Numbered from the stretch's first letter, positions 7,918 to 18,145 are shown. The stretch: DNA of 64,000 nt from Leifsonia sp. fls2-241-R2A-40a (GCF_030209575.1 NZ_JARVRS010000001.1:2418001-2482000), one strand, 5' to 3'. Translations and numbers: made by a program. The notes: generated from the sequence alone by a model not told the origin.

Positions 7918-8400
7918 ATGCTTTTCGAGGTTGGCGAGACAGTCGTCTATCCGCACCACGGTGCCGCAACGATCACCGAAGTCAAGAAGAGAATCATCAA
8001 GGGTGAAGAGAAGCTGTACCTCAAGCTCAATGTGACTCAGGGCGACCTCACCATCGAGGTTCCTGCCGAGAACGTCGACCTGGTCGGCGTCCGCGATGTC
8101 ATCGGCAAGGAGGGCCTCGACCGCGTGTTCGAGGTGCTGCGAGCCCCCTTCACCGAGGAGCCGACCAACTGGTCCCGCCGGTACAAGGCCAACCTTGAGA
8201 AGCTCGCCTCCGGCGATGTCATCAAGGTCTCCGAGGTCGTCCGCGACCTCTGGCGCCGCGATCAGGACCGTGGACTCTCCGCCGGTGAGAAGCGCATGCT
8301 CGCGAAGGCACGCCAGATCCTGATCTCCGAACTGGCTCTGGCCGAGAAGACCGACGACGAGAAGGCTTCGACCCTTCTCGACGAGGTGCTGGCCTCCTAG
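7918..8400 (+). CDS. carD: CarD-family RNA polymerase-binding transcription regulator
   Basis: A 160-residue CarD protein. The N-terminal Tudor-like domain ([19 protein letters not shown], residues 1-60) binds the RNA polymerase beta subunit; the helical C-terminal part contains the tryptophan that wedges into the promoter bubble (in [13 protein letters not shown]) and [20 protein letters not shown]. CarD stabilises open complexes, especially at rRNA promoters, and is essential in mycobacteria. It is monocistronic, ending in a strong terminator. Confidence 0.96.
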   Translation: MLFEVGETVVYPHHGAATITEVKKRIIKGEEKLYLKLNVTQGDLTIEVPAENVDLVGVRDVIGKEGLDRVFEVLRAPFTEEPTNWSRRYKANLEKLASGDVIKVSEVVRDLWRRDQDRGLSAGEKRMLAKARQILISELALAEKTDDEKASTLLDEVLAS

Positions 8401-8418
8401 GCCGCTTCCGACGAATTC

Positions 8419-8450
8419 GAAGGCCCCGCTGCTCCGGCAGCGGGGCCTTC
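8419..8450 (+). terminator. Intrinsic terminator after carD
   Basis: A perfect 14-bp stem (GAAGGCCCCGCTGC / GCAGCGGGGCCTTC) with a TCCG loop, 18 nt after the carD stop; the following tract is only weakly T-rich (GTCGTT). Confidence 0.8.
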
Positions 8451-8501
8451 GTCGTTAGACCAGCGGCTGGAGTGGGCGGCCGGTGGCGCGCCCGCGCCCG
8501 G

Positions 8502-8507
8502 TACGCT
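8502..8507 (+). promoter_or_regulatory. -10 box of leaderless ispDF promoter
   Basis: TACGCT lies 6 nt before the GTG at 8514, supporting that start over in-frame codons further upstream. Confidence 0.55.
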
Positions 8508-8513
8508 CGACGC

Positions 8514-9671
8514 GTGGACAGCTTCAGCACACCGCGGGTCGCGGTCGTCATCGTCGCCGCGGGCTCCGGCACGCGTCTGGGCGCCGAGCTCCCGAAGGCT
8601 TTCGTCGCACTGCAGGGCAGGACGCTGCTGGAGCATTCCCTCCATGCCGTCCGGGGCATGCGGCATGCGGCGGAGGCGATCGTGGTCGCACCGGCATCAC
8701 ATCTGGACGAGGCGGCCGAGCTCTCGCTCCGCGCTGTCGGCCGCGCGGTCACCGTCGTCGCGGGGGGAGCGACTCGCCAGGCTTCGGTCGCCGAGGGACT
8801 GGTCACGGTCGACCCGGGCGTCGACGTGGTGCTTGTGCACGACGCCGCTCGCGCGCTCGCTCCGTCCGCACTGTTCGACGCGGTCGTGGATGCGGTCCTC
8901 GAACGCGGCTACGGCGTCGTCCCCGGGCTGCCGGTGAGCGACACCGTCAAGCGGGTGGGGGAGGACGGCCAGGTGCACGAGACGGTCGACCGATCCCGGC
9001 TCTCCGCCGTGCAGACGCCGCAGGGCTTCCCGCGCGAGCAACTGCTGACCGCGTATGCGCTCGCCCGGAGTGAGGAGACCGATGACGCCGGCCTCGTCGC
9101 AGCGGCCGGCTTCCGAGTGGATGTCGTGCCCGGCGATGCGCACGCCTTCAAGGTGACGACGCCGTGGGATCTGCGACGCGCTGAGGAACTGCTCACCGGC
9201 TCCGCCGCGCCCCGGGTCGGCACCGGAAGCGACACGCACGCCTTCGACCCGGATGCGGAGCTGTGGCTCGCGGGACTGCACTGGCCGGGTGAGCCGGGAC
9301 TCGCCGGTCACAGCGACGGGGATGCGGTCGCGCACGCCATCGTCGACGCACTGCTCTCGGCGGCCGGTCTCGGCGACATCGGTGGGGTGTTCGGCACCGG
9401 CGACCCGCGGTTCGAGGGTGCTCACGGCGACGTCTTCCTGACGGAGGCCCGGCGGCTGGTGGAGGAGGCCGGCTTCCGGATCGGCAACGTGTCCGTCCAG
9501 CTCGTCGGCAACCGTCCGAAGTTCTCGCCGCGCCGGGTCGAGGCGCAGGAGCGGCTCTCGGCTCTTCTGGGCGCCCCCGTCTCGGTCGGGGCGACCACGA
9601 CCGACGGTCTGGGGTTCACCGGTCGCGGCGAGGGCGTGACCGCGCTCGCGACGGCGCTGCTGCTCGGGTGA
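8514..9671 (+). CDS. ispDF: Bifunctional IspD-IspF (MEP isoprenoid pathway)
   Basis: A 385-residue fusion of two non-consecutive MEP-pathway enzymes. Residues 1-~230 are IspD, CDP-ME synthase, with the nucleotide-binding motif AAGSGTRLG (15-23) and K28; residues ~235-385 are IspF, MEcPP synthase, with metal-binding [15 protein letters not shown], and [14 protein letters not shown]. Both halves look complete. The intermediate step (IspE) is not encoded nearby. IspDF fusions are known in some bacteria. CarD next to ispD is a frequent actinobacterial arrangement. Confidence 0.94.
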   Translation: MDSFSTPRVAVVIVAAGSGTRLGAELPKAFVALQGRTLLEHSLHAVRGMRHAAEAIVVAPASHLDEAAELSLRAVGRAVTVVAGGATRQASVAEGLVTVDPGVDVVLVHDAARALAPSALFDAVVDAVLERGYGVVPGLPVSDTVKRVGEDGQVHETVDRSRLSAVQTPQGFPREQLLTAYALARSEETDDAGLVAAAGFRVDVVPGDAHAFKVTTPWDLRRAEELLTGSAAPRVGTGSDTHAFDPDAELWLAGLHWPGEPGLAGHSDGDAVAHAIVDALLSAAGLGDIGGVFGTGDPRFEGAHGDVFLTEARRLVEEAGFRIGNVSVQLVGNRPKFSPRRVEAQERLSALLGAPVSVGATTTDGLGFTGRGEGVTALATALLLG

Positions 9672-9765
9672 GCCCCCGCTCCCCGCGTGCGGGAAGCCGG
9701 AGTCGGCGGCCGGGGCTACTGTGACGCGAGGAGCACACGCGGGAGCGGTGCGAAGGAGGACGGCA

Positions 9766-10146
9766 ATGACGGTCACAGACACGGCGACGGTGGCGCGGGG
9801 CTACATCCAGGCGGTCGGGGCGCATGACCCGGACGCGCTGGGCGATCTGTTCGACGACGCGCTCCGGGCGGAGTTCGCTGGGACGACCAGCGACAAGGCG
9901 GCCTGGATCGCGGCCCTCGAACGGCTGATGCCCGCCCTCGTCCGCAACGAACTGCGCGAGGTCTTCACCGATGGCGATCGTGCCTGCGTCGTGTACGACT
10001 TCGTCACAGACACCTCGGCCGGTGCGGTGCGCTGCGTCGAACTGCTGACGGTCCACGACGGGCGCATCACCCAGATCGAACTGCTGCTCGATCGGGCCGC
10101 TTTCGCGCCCGTCAACGAGGAGCTCGCCCAGCGCGCGAAGCAGTAG
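9766..10146 (+). CDS. SnoaL-like / NTF2-fold small protein
   Basis: A 126-residue protein with the nuclear transport factor 2 / SnoaL-like cone fold signature: an N-terminal helix ([24 protein letters not shown]) followed by beta strands ending [12 protein letters not shown]. Such proteins are ligand pockets used as enzymes or binding modules; no substrate can be deduced. An AAGGAGG ribosome site (9752-9758) fixes the ATG at 9766. Confidence 0.75.
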   Translation: MTVTDTATVARGYIQAVGAHDPDALGDLFDDALRAEFAGTTSDKAAWIAALERLMPALVRNELREVFTDGDRACVVYDFVTDTSAGAVRCVELLTVHDGRITQIELLLDRAAFAPVNEELAQRAKQ

Positions 10147-10174
10147 CGGCCGGACGGGCGGCCCCGTGGCCGCC

Positions 10175-10206
10175 GCGCCGTCCAGGCTATGCGCCGTCTA
10201 GGCTAT
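10175..10206 (+). repeat. Tandem 16-bp duplication across the cysS promoter
   Basis: GCGCCGTCCAGGCTAT (10175-10190) is followed immediately by GCGCCGTCTAGGCTAT (10191-10206), one mismatch. The single change converts CAGGCT to TAGGCT, the -10 box (10199-10204) that lies 7 nt before the cysS GTG. Confidence 0.85.
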
Positions 10207-10211
10207 GGGGC

Positions 10212-11645
10212 GTGACTCTTCGGCTCTTCGACACCAAGGCGGGCGCGCTGCGCGACTTCGTCCCCCTGCGCGACGGCGAAGTCGGCATGTACGTGTGCGG
10301 CCCGACGGTGCAGTCATCGCCGCACATCGGCCACCTGCGCTCTGCGCTGGTCTACGACCAGCTGCGGCGCTGGCTCTCCTACCGGGGACTGGATGTCACG
10401 CTCGTCCGGAACGTCACCGACATCGACGACAAGATCCTCGTGAACGCGGCCGCGGGCCTCGCCGAGGGCGGCAGCGAGCAGTGGTGGGCGCTGGCCTACC
10501 GTTTCGAGCTGGAGTTCACGGATGCGTATCGCGCCCTCGGCGTGCAGGCGCCGACCTACGAGCCGCGCGCGACAGCGAGCATCCCGCAGATGCAGGAACT
10601 GATCGAGAGGCTGATCCAGGCCGGACACGCGTACGCGGCGGCGGACGGTTCGGGAGACGTCTACTTCGACGTGAAGAGCTGGCCGTCGTACGGCGAGCTC
10701 ACCCGGCAGAGCATCGACAACATGGAGGCGGCGAGCGACGCGGACCCGCGCGCGAAGCGCGACCCGCGCGACTTCGCCCTGTGGAAGGGCCGCAAGGCCG
10801 ACGAGCCCGAGTCCGCCGCGTTCCCGTCGCCCTGGGGCGATGGGCGCCCCGGATGGCACATCGAGTGCTCGGCGATGTCCCGGCGCTACCTCGGGCCGCA
10901 GTTCGACATCCACGGTGGAGGCCTCGACCTGCGGTTCCCGCACCACGAGAACGAGGTGGCCCAGTCGACGGCGGCCGGCGACGCGTTCGCGAACTACTGG
11001 GTGCACAACGGGCTCGTCAACGTCAACGGGCAGAAGATGAGCAAGTCGCTCGGCAACTCGGTCTACGCGGCCGACCTGCTGGGCGCTGCGCGTCCGCTCG
11101 TCGTGCGCTACTACCTCGGGTCCGCCCACTACCGCTCGACCATCGACTACCACGACGGCTCGCTCAGCGAGGCCGAAGCGGCGCTCGACCGCATCGCCGG
11201 CTTCTTCGAGCGGGTCGAGCGCCGGCTCTCCGGCACCCGTTTCGCCGGTCACGGGGTGGAGATCGTCCCGGACGCCTTCGCCGAGGCCATGGATGACGAC
11301 CTGGCCGTGCCGCAGGCTCTCGCCGTGCTGCACGACACCGTGCGCTCAGGCAACGCGGCGCTGGATGCGGAAGACTTGGAGGCGGCCGCCACCGCCCGCG
11401 GGCACGTGCTCGCGATGACGGAGGTGCTCGGCATCAACCCGCTTTCGCCTCAGTGGCGGAACGGCGGCTCGTCCGCCGCCGAATCGGCACTGGGGGAGCT
11501 CATCGAGCGGCTCCTCGCCGACCGGCAGGACGCCAGGGCCGCCCGCGACTTCGCCGCAGCCGATCGCATCCGCGACGAGCTGACGGCGGCAGGAATCACC
11601 ATCGAAGACACCCCATCGGGGTCGCATTGGAGCATCGGATCATGA
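10212..11645 (+). CDS. cysS: Cysteinyl-tRNA synthetase
   Basis: A 477-residue class Ia synthetase that charges tRNA-Cys. Visible motifs: zinc-ligand cysteine in MYVCGPTV, the HIGH equivalent HIGH within [11 protein letters not shown] (about 37-41), HIECSAMS and [14 protein letters not shown] zinc/active-site segments, and KMSKS at about 275-279. The length and the C-terminal anticodon-binding helical region match CysS rather than the related mycothiol ligase MshC. The GTG start follows a -10 box by 7 nt. Its TGA overlaps the ATG of rlmB (ATGA), forming the common actinobacterial cysS-rlmB pair. Confidence 0.96.
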   Translation: MTLRLFDTKAGALRDFVPLRDGEVGMYVCGPTVQSSPHIGHLRSALVYDQLRRWLSYRGLDVTLVRNVTDIDDKILVNAAAGLAEGGSEQWWALAYRFELEFTDAYRALGVQAPTYEPRATASIPQMQELIERLIQAGHAYAAADGSGDVYFDVKSWPSYGELTRQSIDNMEAASDADPRAKRDPRDFALWKGRKADEPESAAFPSPWGDGRPGWHIECSAMSRRYLGPQFDIHGGGLDLRFPHHENEVAQSTAAGDAFANYWVHNGLVNVNGQKMSKSLGNSVYAADLLGAARPLVVRYYLGSAHYRSTIDYHDGSLSEAEAALDRIAGFFERVERRLSGTRFAGHGVEIVPDAFAEAMDDDLAVPQALAVLHDTVRSGNAALDAEDLEAAATARGHVLAMTEVLGINPLSPQWRNGGSSAAESALGELIERLLADRQDARAARDFAAADRIRDELTAAGITIEDTPSGSHWSIGS

Positions 11646-12661
11646 AGAACTCGGGTGGAAAGCCCCGCGCCGGAGCGGTGCGCAAAGGCAAGAAGGGCCC
11701 CCAGGTCGGCACCGGCGGCCACGGTCGCAAGGCGCTGGAGGGACGAGGACCGACGCCCAAGGCGGAGGACCGCGACTACCATCCCGCCGGCAAGGCGAAG
11801 GCCCTGCGCGAGCGCGCCGCCGCGAAGGCCGCACAGCGCGGAGGACGGGACGCCCAGCCTCGAGGCGCGTCCGGCGCCTCGCGTCGGGCGAAGAGCGGCG
11901 ACGAGAGCGAGATCGTCACCGGCCGCAACTCGGTGCTGGAGGCGCTCCGCGCCGATATCCCCGCCTCGACGCTCTATGTGGCGGCGCGGGTCGAGTTCGA
12001 CGACCGGATGAAGGAGATCCTCTCCATCGCGACCGGCCGCGCCATCCCGATCCTCGAGGTCATGCGTCCCGAGCTCGACCGGCTCGCCGGACGCGACGCC
12101 GTCCACCAGGGCGTCGCCCTGAAGGTGCCCGCGTACGAGTACGCGCACCCGATCGACCTGCTCGACCGGACCGTGCGGTCCGGTCAGACGCCGTTGTTCG
12201 TCGCGCTCGACGGCATCACCGACCCGCGTAACCTCGGGGCGATCATCCGGTCAACGGCGGCCTTCGGCGGCCAGGGCGTCATCATCCCGCAGCGGCGGTC
12301 GGTCGGCATGACGGCGTCCGCGTGGAAGACGTCCGCCGGCGCCGCTGCGCGCACCCCCGTCGCAATGGCGGCGAATCTCACCGCGACGCTCAAGGAGTTC
12401 AAGAAGGCCGGAGTGTTCGTGCTCGGGCTGGACGGCGGCGGGGACACCGCGCTCCCGGGCCTCTCGTTCGCCGACCGACCCGTCGTGATCGTCGTGGGCA
12501 GCGAGGGCAAGGGCCTGTCGAGGCTCGTGACCGAGACCTGCGACGCAGTGGTGTCCATCCCGATCACGGCCTCGACCGAGTCGCTCAACGCAGGCATCGC
12601 GGCGAGCGTCACGCTCTACGAGATCTCCAAGCTGCGCGCCGAGGCGAAAGCCGCCGAGTAG
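11642..12661 (+). CDS. rlmB: 23S rRNA 2'-O-ribose methyltransferase, RlmB/SpoU family
   Basis: A 339-residue SpoU/TrmH-family methyltransferase, predicted to 2'-O-methylate a guanosine of 23S rRNA. A basic, lysine/glycine-rich tail (residues 1-~85) precedes an L30e-like substrate-binding domain ([10 protein letters not shown] onward) and the knotted catalytic domain with [20 protein letters not shown] and [12 protein letters not shown]. It starts within the cysS stop codon (ATGA overlap). The basic extension is typical of actinobacterial members. Confidence 0.93.
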   Translation: MKNSGGKPRAGAVRKGKKGPQVGTGGHGRKALEGRGPTPKAEDRDYHPAGKAKALRERAAAKAAQRGGRDAQPRGASGASRRAKSGDESEIVTGRNSVLEALRADIPASTLYVAARVEFDDRMKEILSIATGRAIPILEVMRPELDRLAGRDAVHQGVALKVPAYEYAHPIDLLDRTVRSGQTPLFVALDGITDPRNLGAIIRSTAAFGGQGVIIPQRRSVGMTASAWKTSAGAAARTPVAMAANLTATLKEFKKAGVFVLGLDGGGDTALPGLSFADRPVVIVVGSEGKGLSRLVTETCDAVVSIPITASTESLNAGIAASVTLYEISKLRAEAKAAE

Positions 12662-12682
12662 CGGTCAGGACGACGGCGCTCG

Positions 12683-13984
12683 TCAGACCTTCGAGCGCCA
12701 GTCGTCCTCGTCCTCGTCGTCCGCCGCCGCCGCTCCGCCCAGCACCGGGATGCTGATCGTCTCGGTCGGCGGTGCGATGACGGTCGCCTCGTCGCGGCGG
12801 TGGCGCAGGATGTCGTTGATGTACGACGTGAGAGCCTCGGCCAGAGGGACATCGCGTCCCTCCTTCTGCGACATGAACCAGCGGTGCTCCAGCAACTGGT
12901 GGAAGACCTCCGCCGGCTCCAGCTTGCCCTTGAGGTCGGCGGGGATCGAGCGGATGACCGGCTCGAAGACGCGCAGCAGCCACTCGTGCGCCATCGCCTC
13001 CTCGTCGAGGCCTTCCTTGCCGACGGTCGCGGAGTAGGAGTCCAGGTCGTTGAGCAGGCGGCGGGCCTGGTTCTCGCCGGTGTCGAGACCGGTGAGCCGC
13101 AGCAGGCGCCGCTGGTGGTGGCCGGCATCGACGACCTTCGGCTGGATGCGCACCTTCGTGCCCTCCTCCGAGGTCTTGATGGCCAGCTCCTCGATGTCGA
13201 AGCCCAGCTCGTTCAGCCGTTCGACGCGCTCGCTGATGCGCCAGCGCTCCGAGGACGCGAACGACTCGCTCCCGGTCAGCTCCTTCCAGAGCGATCGGTA
13301 CGCCGCGACGATGCCGTCGGAGAGGCGGATCGGGTCGAGCTCCTCGTCCGCGCGTCCGCCGGCCTCCAGATCCATCAGCTCGCCGGCGATGTTGACCCGC
13401 GCGATCTCGAGGTCGTTCTCACGCTGCCCGTTGGAGAGGCCGCCCTCGTAGAGCTGACCCGTCTCCGCATCCACCAGGTACGCGGCGAACGCACCCGCGT
13501 CGCGGCGGAACAGGGTGTTGGACAGGGAGACGTCGCCCCAGAAGAATCCGACGATGTGCAGCCGCACCAGCAGCACGGCGAGGGCGTCGACGAGGCGCGT
13601 CGCCGTGTCCGGCCGGAGGGTCTGCGAGAACAGGGCCCGGTAGGGGAGGGAGAACTTCAGGTGCCGGGTCACCAGTGCCGCGTTGAGCGGCGTCCCGTCG
13701 TCGTCCGTGCGGTTCTTGATGACCGCGACCGGGTCGACGCAGGGCACGTCGTAGCGCTGCAGCGTCCGCAGCATGTCGTACTCGCGCTGCGCCATCTCTG
13801 CCGTCGTCTCCTTGATGGCGATGACGTAACCGGAGAGGTTCGCAAAACGAACGAGGTGCCTGCTGATGCCCTTGGGCAGCAGAGCGATGTGCTCATTCGA
13901 CCAGTTCTCGAGCGGCAGATTCCACGGGAGGTCGAGGAGCGCCGGGTCTACGGTCGCTGCGGTGATGTTGACGGATCCGGCCAC
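12683..13984 (-). CDS. DUF4032 protein with kinase-like fold
   Basis: A 433-residue actinobacterial protein. The N-terminal half resembles lipopolysaccharide/aminoglycoside kinases: an IAIKETTAEMAQREY lysine/glutamate pair and a catalytic-loop-like GDVSLSNTLF at about 150, followed by LVDAETG in place of DFG. The C-terminal half matches the DUF4032 family and ends in an acidic tail. GTG start with GGAGG 6 nt upstream. Substrate unknown. It lies downstream of an orphan sugar ABC ATPase but a terminator separates them. Confidence 0.8.
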   Translation of the reverse strand: MAGSVNITAATVDPALLDLPWNLPLENWSNEHIALLPKGISRHLVRFANLSGYVIAIKETTAEMAQREYDMLRTLQRYDVPCVDPVAVIKNRTDDDGTPLNAALVTRHLKFSLPYRALFSQTLRPDTATRLVDALAVLLVRLHIVGFFWGDVSLSNTLFRRDAGAFAAYLVDAETGQLYEGGLSNGQRENDLEIARVNIAGELMDLEAGGRADEELDPIRLSDGIVAAYRSLWKELTGSESFASSERWRISERVERLNELGFDIEELAIKTSEEGTKVRIQPKVVDAGHHQRRLLRLTGLDTGENQARRLLNDLDSYSATVGKEGLDEEAMAHEWLLRVFEPVIRSIPADLKGKLEPAEVFHQLLEHRWFMSQKEGRDVPLAEALTSYINDILRHRRDEATVIAPPTETISIPVLGGAAAADDEDEDDWRSKV

Positions 13985-14016
13985 GATGGTCCTCCGGTCG
14001 GTATAGGGGGAGAAAG

Positions 14017-14054
14017 CACTCTGCCGCAGCCCGATCCGGGACTGCGGCAGAGTG
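14017..14054 (-). terminator. Intrinsic terminator between ugpC and the DUF4032 gene
   Basis: A 13-bp stem CACTCTGCCGCAG / CTGCGGCAGAGTG extended by an inner CCCG/CGGG stem. It lies 15 nt beyond the ugpC stop on the minus strand. A T-run (GGTTTTA) is on the plus-strand side, so it may act in both directions. Confidence 0.7.
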
Positions 14055-14068
14055 AGGTTTTATCGAAC

Positions 14069-15163
<1,095 letters not shown>

Positions 15164-15245
15164 TTTCTTCTTGTCTCCTTCACCGGCAGGTACGTGCCGG
15201 ACGATCCGTAGTGAATGGATGTACGTGGTCGACGTCCGATGGCGT

Positions 15246-15274
15246 CGATGCCACGTGGCCATAATATGGCATCG
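15246..15274 (-). promoter_or_regulatory. Nested dyads upstream of ugpC, candidate operator
   Basis: Outer arms CGATGCCA and TGGCATCG (8 bp, 13-nt spacer) enclose two further palindromes: GCCACGTGGC (15250-15259) and GCCATA-A-TATGGC (15258-15270). The AT-rich centre reads TATTAT on the minus strand and could be the ugpC -10. It looks like a repressor site for the orphan sugar ATPase. Confidence 0.5.
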
Positions 15275-15427
15275 GCGCACCAACCGAGGACCGGGCGCAT
15301 CCAGCGATCGTCTGGTTCATTCCCAGACAGCCGGTTTACGCTATCCCGGTTGTGTGCGCCGGAGGTGCGCCTGCCCGCCGCGTCCCCCGCGCGGCCCGTT
15401 CGACCCCGAGAGCAGCATCCGGAAGAT

Positions 15428-16375
15428 ATGAGCCCAGAGACTCCCAGCGACGACAGCCGCAGCGGCGACGAGAGCCGCAGCAGCGACAAGAGCCGCAACA
15501 GCAGTGTCCGCGCGGCCGCCCGCGAGAAGGCGCGACAGCTCCGCTCCACCCAGCAGAAGCGCGAACGCCGCAACCGTTGGCTGCTCTCCGGAGGCATCGT
15601 CCTCGGCGTGCTCGCCGTCGTCGCGATCGTCGCCGTCGTGATCGTGAGCGCGATCCGCCCCACGGTCCCCGGTCCCAAGAACATGGCGAGCGACGGCGTG
15701 GTGGTGGGCTCCGGCCTCAAGGTGAAGACGACCACCGCCCTCGCGTCGGACGCGAAGCCCGTAGCCAGCACGCCCGACCCGTCGGGCAGCACCGTCGACA
15801 TCCGCATCTACGCCGACTATCTCTGCAAGCTCTGCGGCGACTTCCAGCGCACGAACCTGCAGCAGCTTGAGCCGCTGGTGAAGGATGGCGCGGTCACCGT
15901 CGAGATGCACCCGGTGGCGATCTACACCAGCCACTCGGCCGGCACCAAGTACTCCCTCCGGGCCGCGAACGCCGCCGCCTGCGTGGCGAACTACGACCCG
16001 GACGCGTTCTGGACGTTCAACTCCTCCCTGTTCGAGAAGCAGCCGGCCGAGGGCGGCCCGGGACTGAGCGACGACGTCCTCAAGAAGCGGGCTGCCGCAT
16101 CCGGTGCGAAGAGCATCGGAGAGATCGACTCCTGCATCGACGACGGCCGCTTCAAGACCTGGGTCATGACGGCCAGCGACCGTGCCCTCAGCGGCCCGAT
16201 CCCCAACTCGGACGTCAAGAAGATGACGAACGCGCTGCTCGTCCTGGTCAACGGCAAGCCCTACACGGGCTCGCTGACCGACGCGGACGCCTTCAAGGCA
16301 TTCGTGCTTCAGGCGCAGGGCGACGAGTACTCGTCGACCGCCACGCCGACCCCCACTCCCACCGCAGCGCCCTGA
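15428..16375 (+). CDS. Membrane-anchored DsbA-family thioredoxin-like protein
   Basis: A 315-residue protein: a charged cytoplasmic N-terminus rich in Ser/Asp/Arg (1-50), one membrane helix (51-75), then an extracytoplasmic DsbA-like thioredoxin domain with active site CKLC at 133-136 (in IYADYLCKLCGDF) and an all-helical insert; the tail is a TPTPTPT repeat. It should catalyse disulfide exchange outside the membrane. ATG 15428 has GGAAG upstream; a TACGCT box at 15337 also lies 7 nt before an in-frame TTG at 15350, so a 26-residue longer leaderless form is possible but less likely. Confidence 0.85.
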   Translation: MSPETPSDDSRSGDESRSSDKSRNSSVRAAAREKARQLRSTQQKRERRNRWLLSGGIVLGVLAVVAIVAVVIVSAIRPTVPGPKNMASDGVVVGSGLKVKTTTALASDAKPVASTPDPSGSTVDIRIYADYLCKLCGDFQRTNLQQLEPLVKDGAVTVEMHPVAIYTSHSAGTKYSLRAANAAACVANYDPDAFWTFNSSLFEKQPAEGGPGLSDDVLKKRAAASGAKSIGEIDSCIDDGRFKTWVMTASDRALSGPIPNSDVKKMTNALLVLVNGKPYTGSLTDADAFKAFVLQAQGDEYSSTATPTPTPTAAP

Positions 16376-16427
16376 TCCGCCGGTCACGGCCGCTGCCCTA
16401 GGATGTAGGCGGCGGGTGACCGCCATC

Positions 16428-16500
16428 GCCGGCTTAGCTCAGTTGGTAGAGCACTCGCCTTGTAAGCGAGCGGTCGCGGGTTCGAGTCCCGCAGCCGGCT
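16428..16500 (+). tRNA. tRNA-Thr (anticodon TGT)
   Basis: A 73-nt cloverleaf: acceptor GCCGGCT/AGCCGGC with discriminator T, D arm GCTCAGTTGGTAGAGC, anticodon stem CTCGC/GCGAG with loop CTTGTAA (anticodon TGT), T arm GCGGGTTCGAGTCCCGC. The 3' CCA is not encoded. No repeat of its 3' end was seen nearby, so there is no direct sign of integration. Confidence 0.97.
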
Positions 16501-16515
16501 CTTCCGCCTAGCGCC

Positions 16516-16968
16516 TTACCTATCGCCCAGGGCAGACCGGGTCGCCGTTGCCGCGAGGATGAGGCGATCGAGGGCGGCCGTCGGCGTCGTGGCGGCGCGG
16601 ACCGCTTCGTCCCAGACCCGCTCGTACGCGGCTTCGCTGACGGCGAGCGAGCGGGTGTCACGTCGGCCGGACGTCGGCCCCGGCGCACGAAGGACGAGGA
16701 GTCGCTCCCGAAGCAGGAACGCCACATTGTCCGCCGGCGCGATGCCGCGCATCCCATCGCGGATGCACACCACCAGGTCGCCGGTACTCGTCGCGTGCCT
16801 GACCTGGCGGATCGTCATCCCCACGAAGCGGGCGAACTCGCCGATCGTCATGACGGCGGGCAGCTTGCTGACGTATTCGTCGGCGATGACGACGCGCAAG
16901 CGGGTCAGGGCGGACTCGCCGCCCTGGCTGGGTTCGGAGACGTCCTCCGGTGGCGAACTCTCGATCAC
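16516..16968 (-). CDS. Small HTH-like protein of unknown function beside tRNA-Thr
   Basis: A 150-residue protein with a GTG start. Residues about 40-75 (MTIGEFARFVGMTIRQVRHATS) resemble the helix-turn-helix of MerR/excisionase-type DNA-binding proteins; the rest is alanine/arginine-rich helix with no recognised domain. It ends 15 bp from tRNA-Thr, and its upstream region contains three tandem 16-bp repeats. A regulator or remnant of a tRNA-associated element is possible but not shown. Confidence 0.55.
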   Translation of the reverse strand: MIESSPPEDVSEPSQGGESALTRLRVVIADEYVSKLPAVMTIGEFARFVGMTIRQVRHATSTGDLVVCIRDGMRGIAPADNVAFLLRERLLVLRAPGPTSGRRDTRSLAVSEAAYERVWDEAVRAATTPTAALDRLILAATATRSALGDR

Positions 16969-16980
16969 TGCGATCCCTGT

Positions 16981-17028
16981 CCTTTCAGACGTGCGGCCTT
17001 TCAGGCGTGCGGCCTTTCAGGCGTGCGG
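16981..17028. repeat. Three tandem copies of a 16-bp repeat
   Basis: CCTTTCAGACGTGCGG (16981-16996) is followed directly by two identical copies of CCTTTCAGGCGTGCGG (16997-17012 and 17013-17028). The array sits 13 bp upstream of the minus-strand HTH-like gene and 34 bp before the plus-strand hydrolase, in a shared divergent control region. Confidence 0.95.
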
Positions 17029-17061
17029 CGAACACGCTTCACCTGTAATGGACGGAGTCGT

Positions 17062-17730
17062 ATGCCGACGCATGACGCGAGACCGCTGGACGCAGGGCTG
17101 GAGGTCAGGCTGAATGGGAGCATGGCGTCGTCACCTCAGCCCGTCCTCCTGTTCCTGCACGGTCGTTACGGCCTCCGGGACGATCTCTCCTGGATCGCAG
17201 AGCGCGCGCCCGCGCCGTGGCGCACCGTGATGCTGCAAGGTTCCGTACCCCTCGGCGACCGTTTCGAGTGGTTCCGGGTCTCCGACGAGAACGGGCGGGG
17301 TGCCCTCTCCGCCGACGCGGCGCCGGCGGCCGATCGCCTGCTGTCGTGGATCGAGGAGACGGTCGGAGACGCGCCGGTCGGTGCGGTCGGATGGTCGCAG
17401 GGCGGCGCAACGGCCCTGCAGGCGCTGCGACGAGCCCCGGGCCGGCTGCGGTTCGTCGTCACGCTCGGCGGCTTCACCACCCTCGACGGCGAGTGCGGCG
17501 ACGCCGAACTGGAGGAGCGTCGACCCCCGGTGTTCTGGGGGAGGGGCGCCGACGACACCGCGATCACGGCGGACGATCTCGCACGGATGCGCGAGTTCCT
17601 CCCGGCGCATTCGACACTCGAGGAGCGCGTCTACCCGGGCACCGGTCACGACCTCTCGGACGCAATGGCTGACGATGCGTTGCGGTTCATCGCCGCGCAG
17701 TCGGGCACGCTCGAGGCCGTCGCCGGCTAG
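17062..17730 (+). CDS. Alpha/beta hydrolase (phospholipase/carboxylesterase type)
   Basis: A 222-residue hydrolase: LLFLHGRYG oxyanion segment, nucleophile serine in GWSQGG (residues 110-115), likely acid in GADDTAITADD, and histidine in GTGHDLS. The pattern fits the small phospholipase/carboxylesterase family. ATG 17062 has GGAG upstream. Its stop overlaps that of the next, convergent gene in the palindrome CTAG. Confidence 0.8.
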   Translation: MPTHDARPLDAGLEVRLNGSMASSPQPVLLFLHGRYGLRDDLSWIAERAPAPWRTVMLQGSVPLGDRFEWFRVSDENGRGALSADAAPAADRLLSWIEETVGDAPVGAVGWSQGGATALQALRRAPGRLRFVVTLGGFTTLDGECGDAELEERRPPVFWGRGADDTAITADDLARMREFLPAHSTLEERVYPGTGHDLSDAMADDALRFIAAQSGTLEAVAG

Positions 17731-18122
17731 GCCGTCTCGGTCGCGCCCTCGTCCGCTTCGCTTCGGCGACGGACCTCCGCTTCGAGGCGACGGATGCGCT
17801 CGTCGCGTTCCGCCTCCTCGATCTCGCGTTCGAGCGCGGCGAGCTGCGCCTCGGTGCCCGACGGATCGGCGTGGAGCGGCTCGGCAGCGGTGCGCGCCTG
17901 CGTGGGCGGCGCGGGCATCCGCAGGACGCGACGGCGGGGAGCGCTCGCCGTGTGTTCGCGTCCGAGTGCGAACCACAGGATGCTGCCGATCAACGGCAGC
18001 AGGATCACGATGAAGACCCACGCCGGCTTGGGCAGATGCTTCACCTGATCGCTCGGCCGCAGGATGATGTCGACCAGCGCGAAGACGAACAGCGTCAGGG
18101 CGAGCAGCGGGACCAGCAGCAT
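17727..18122 (-). CDS. PLDc_N-domain membrane protein
   Basis: A 131-residue protein with two hydrophobic helices (about 1-18 and 30-52) and the stretch PKPAWVFIVILLPLIGSILW typical of phospholipase-D-nuclease N-terminal (PLDc_N) domains; the remainder is a charged coiled coil (LAALEREIEEAERDERIRRLE). TAGACT (18130-18135, minus strand) sits 7 nt before the ATG, so the gene looks leaderless. Function unknown. Confidence 0.75.
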   Translation of the reverse strand: MLLVPLLALTLFVFALVDIILRPSDQVKHLPKPAWVFIVILLPLIGSILWFALGREHTASAPRRRVLRMPAPPTQARTAAEPLHADPSGTEAQLAALEREIEEAERDERIRRLEAEVRRRSEADEGATETA

Positions 18123-18145
18123 GCGGCCGAGTCTAGGGGGAACGC

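Noticed and set aside
16428-17061. Integrated element at tRNA-Thr
   Set aside because: No duplicated tRNA 3' end, integrase or phage gene was found; only an HTH-like ORF and repeats, which is insufficient.
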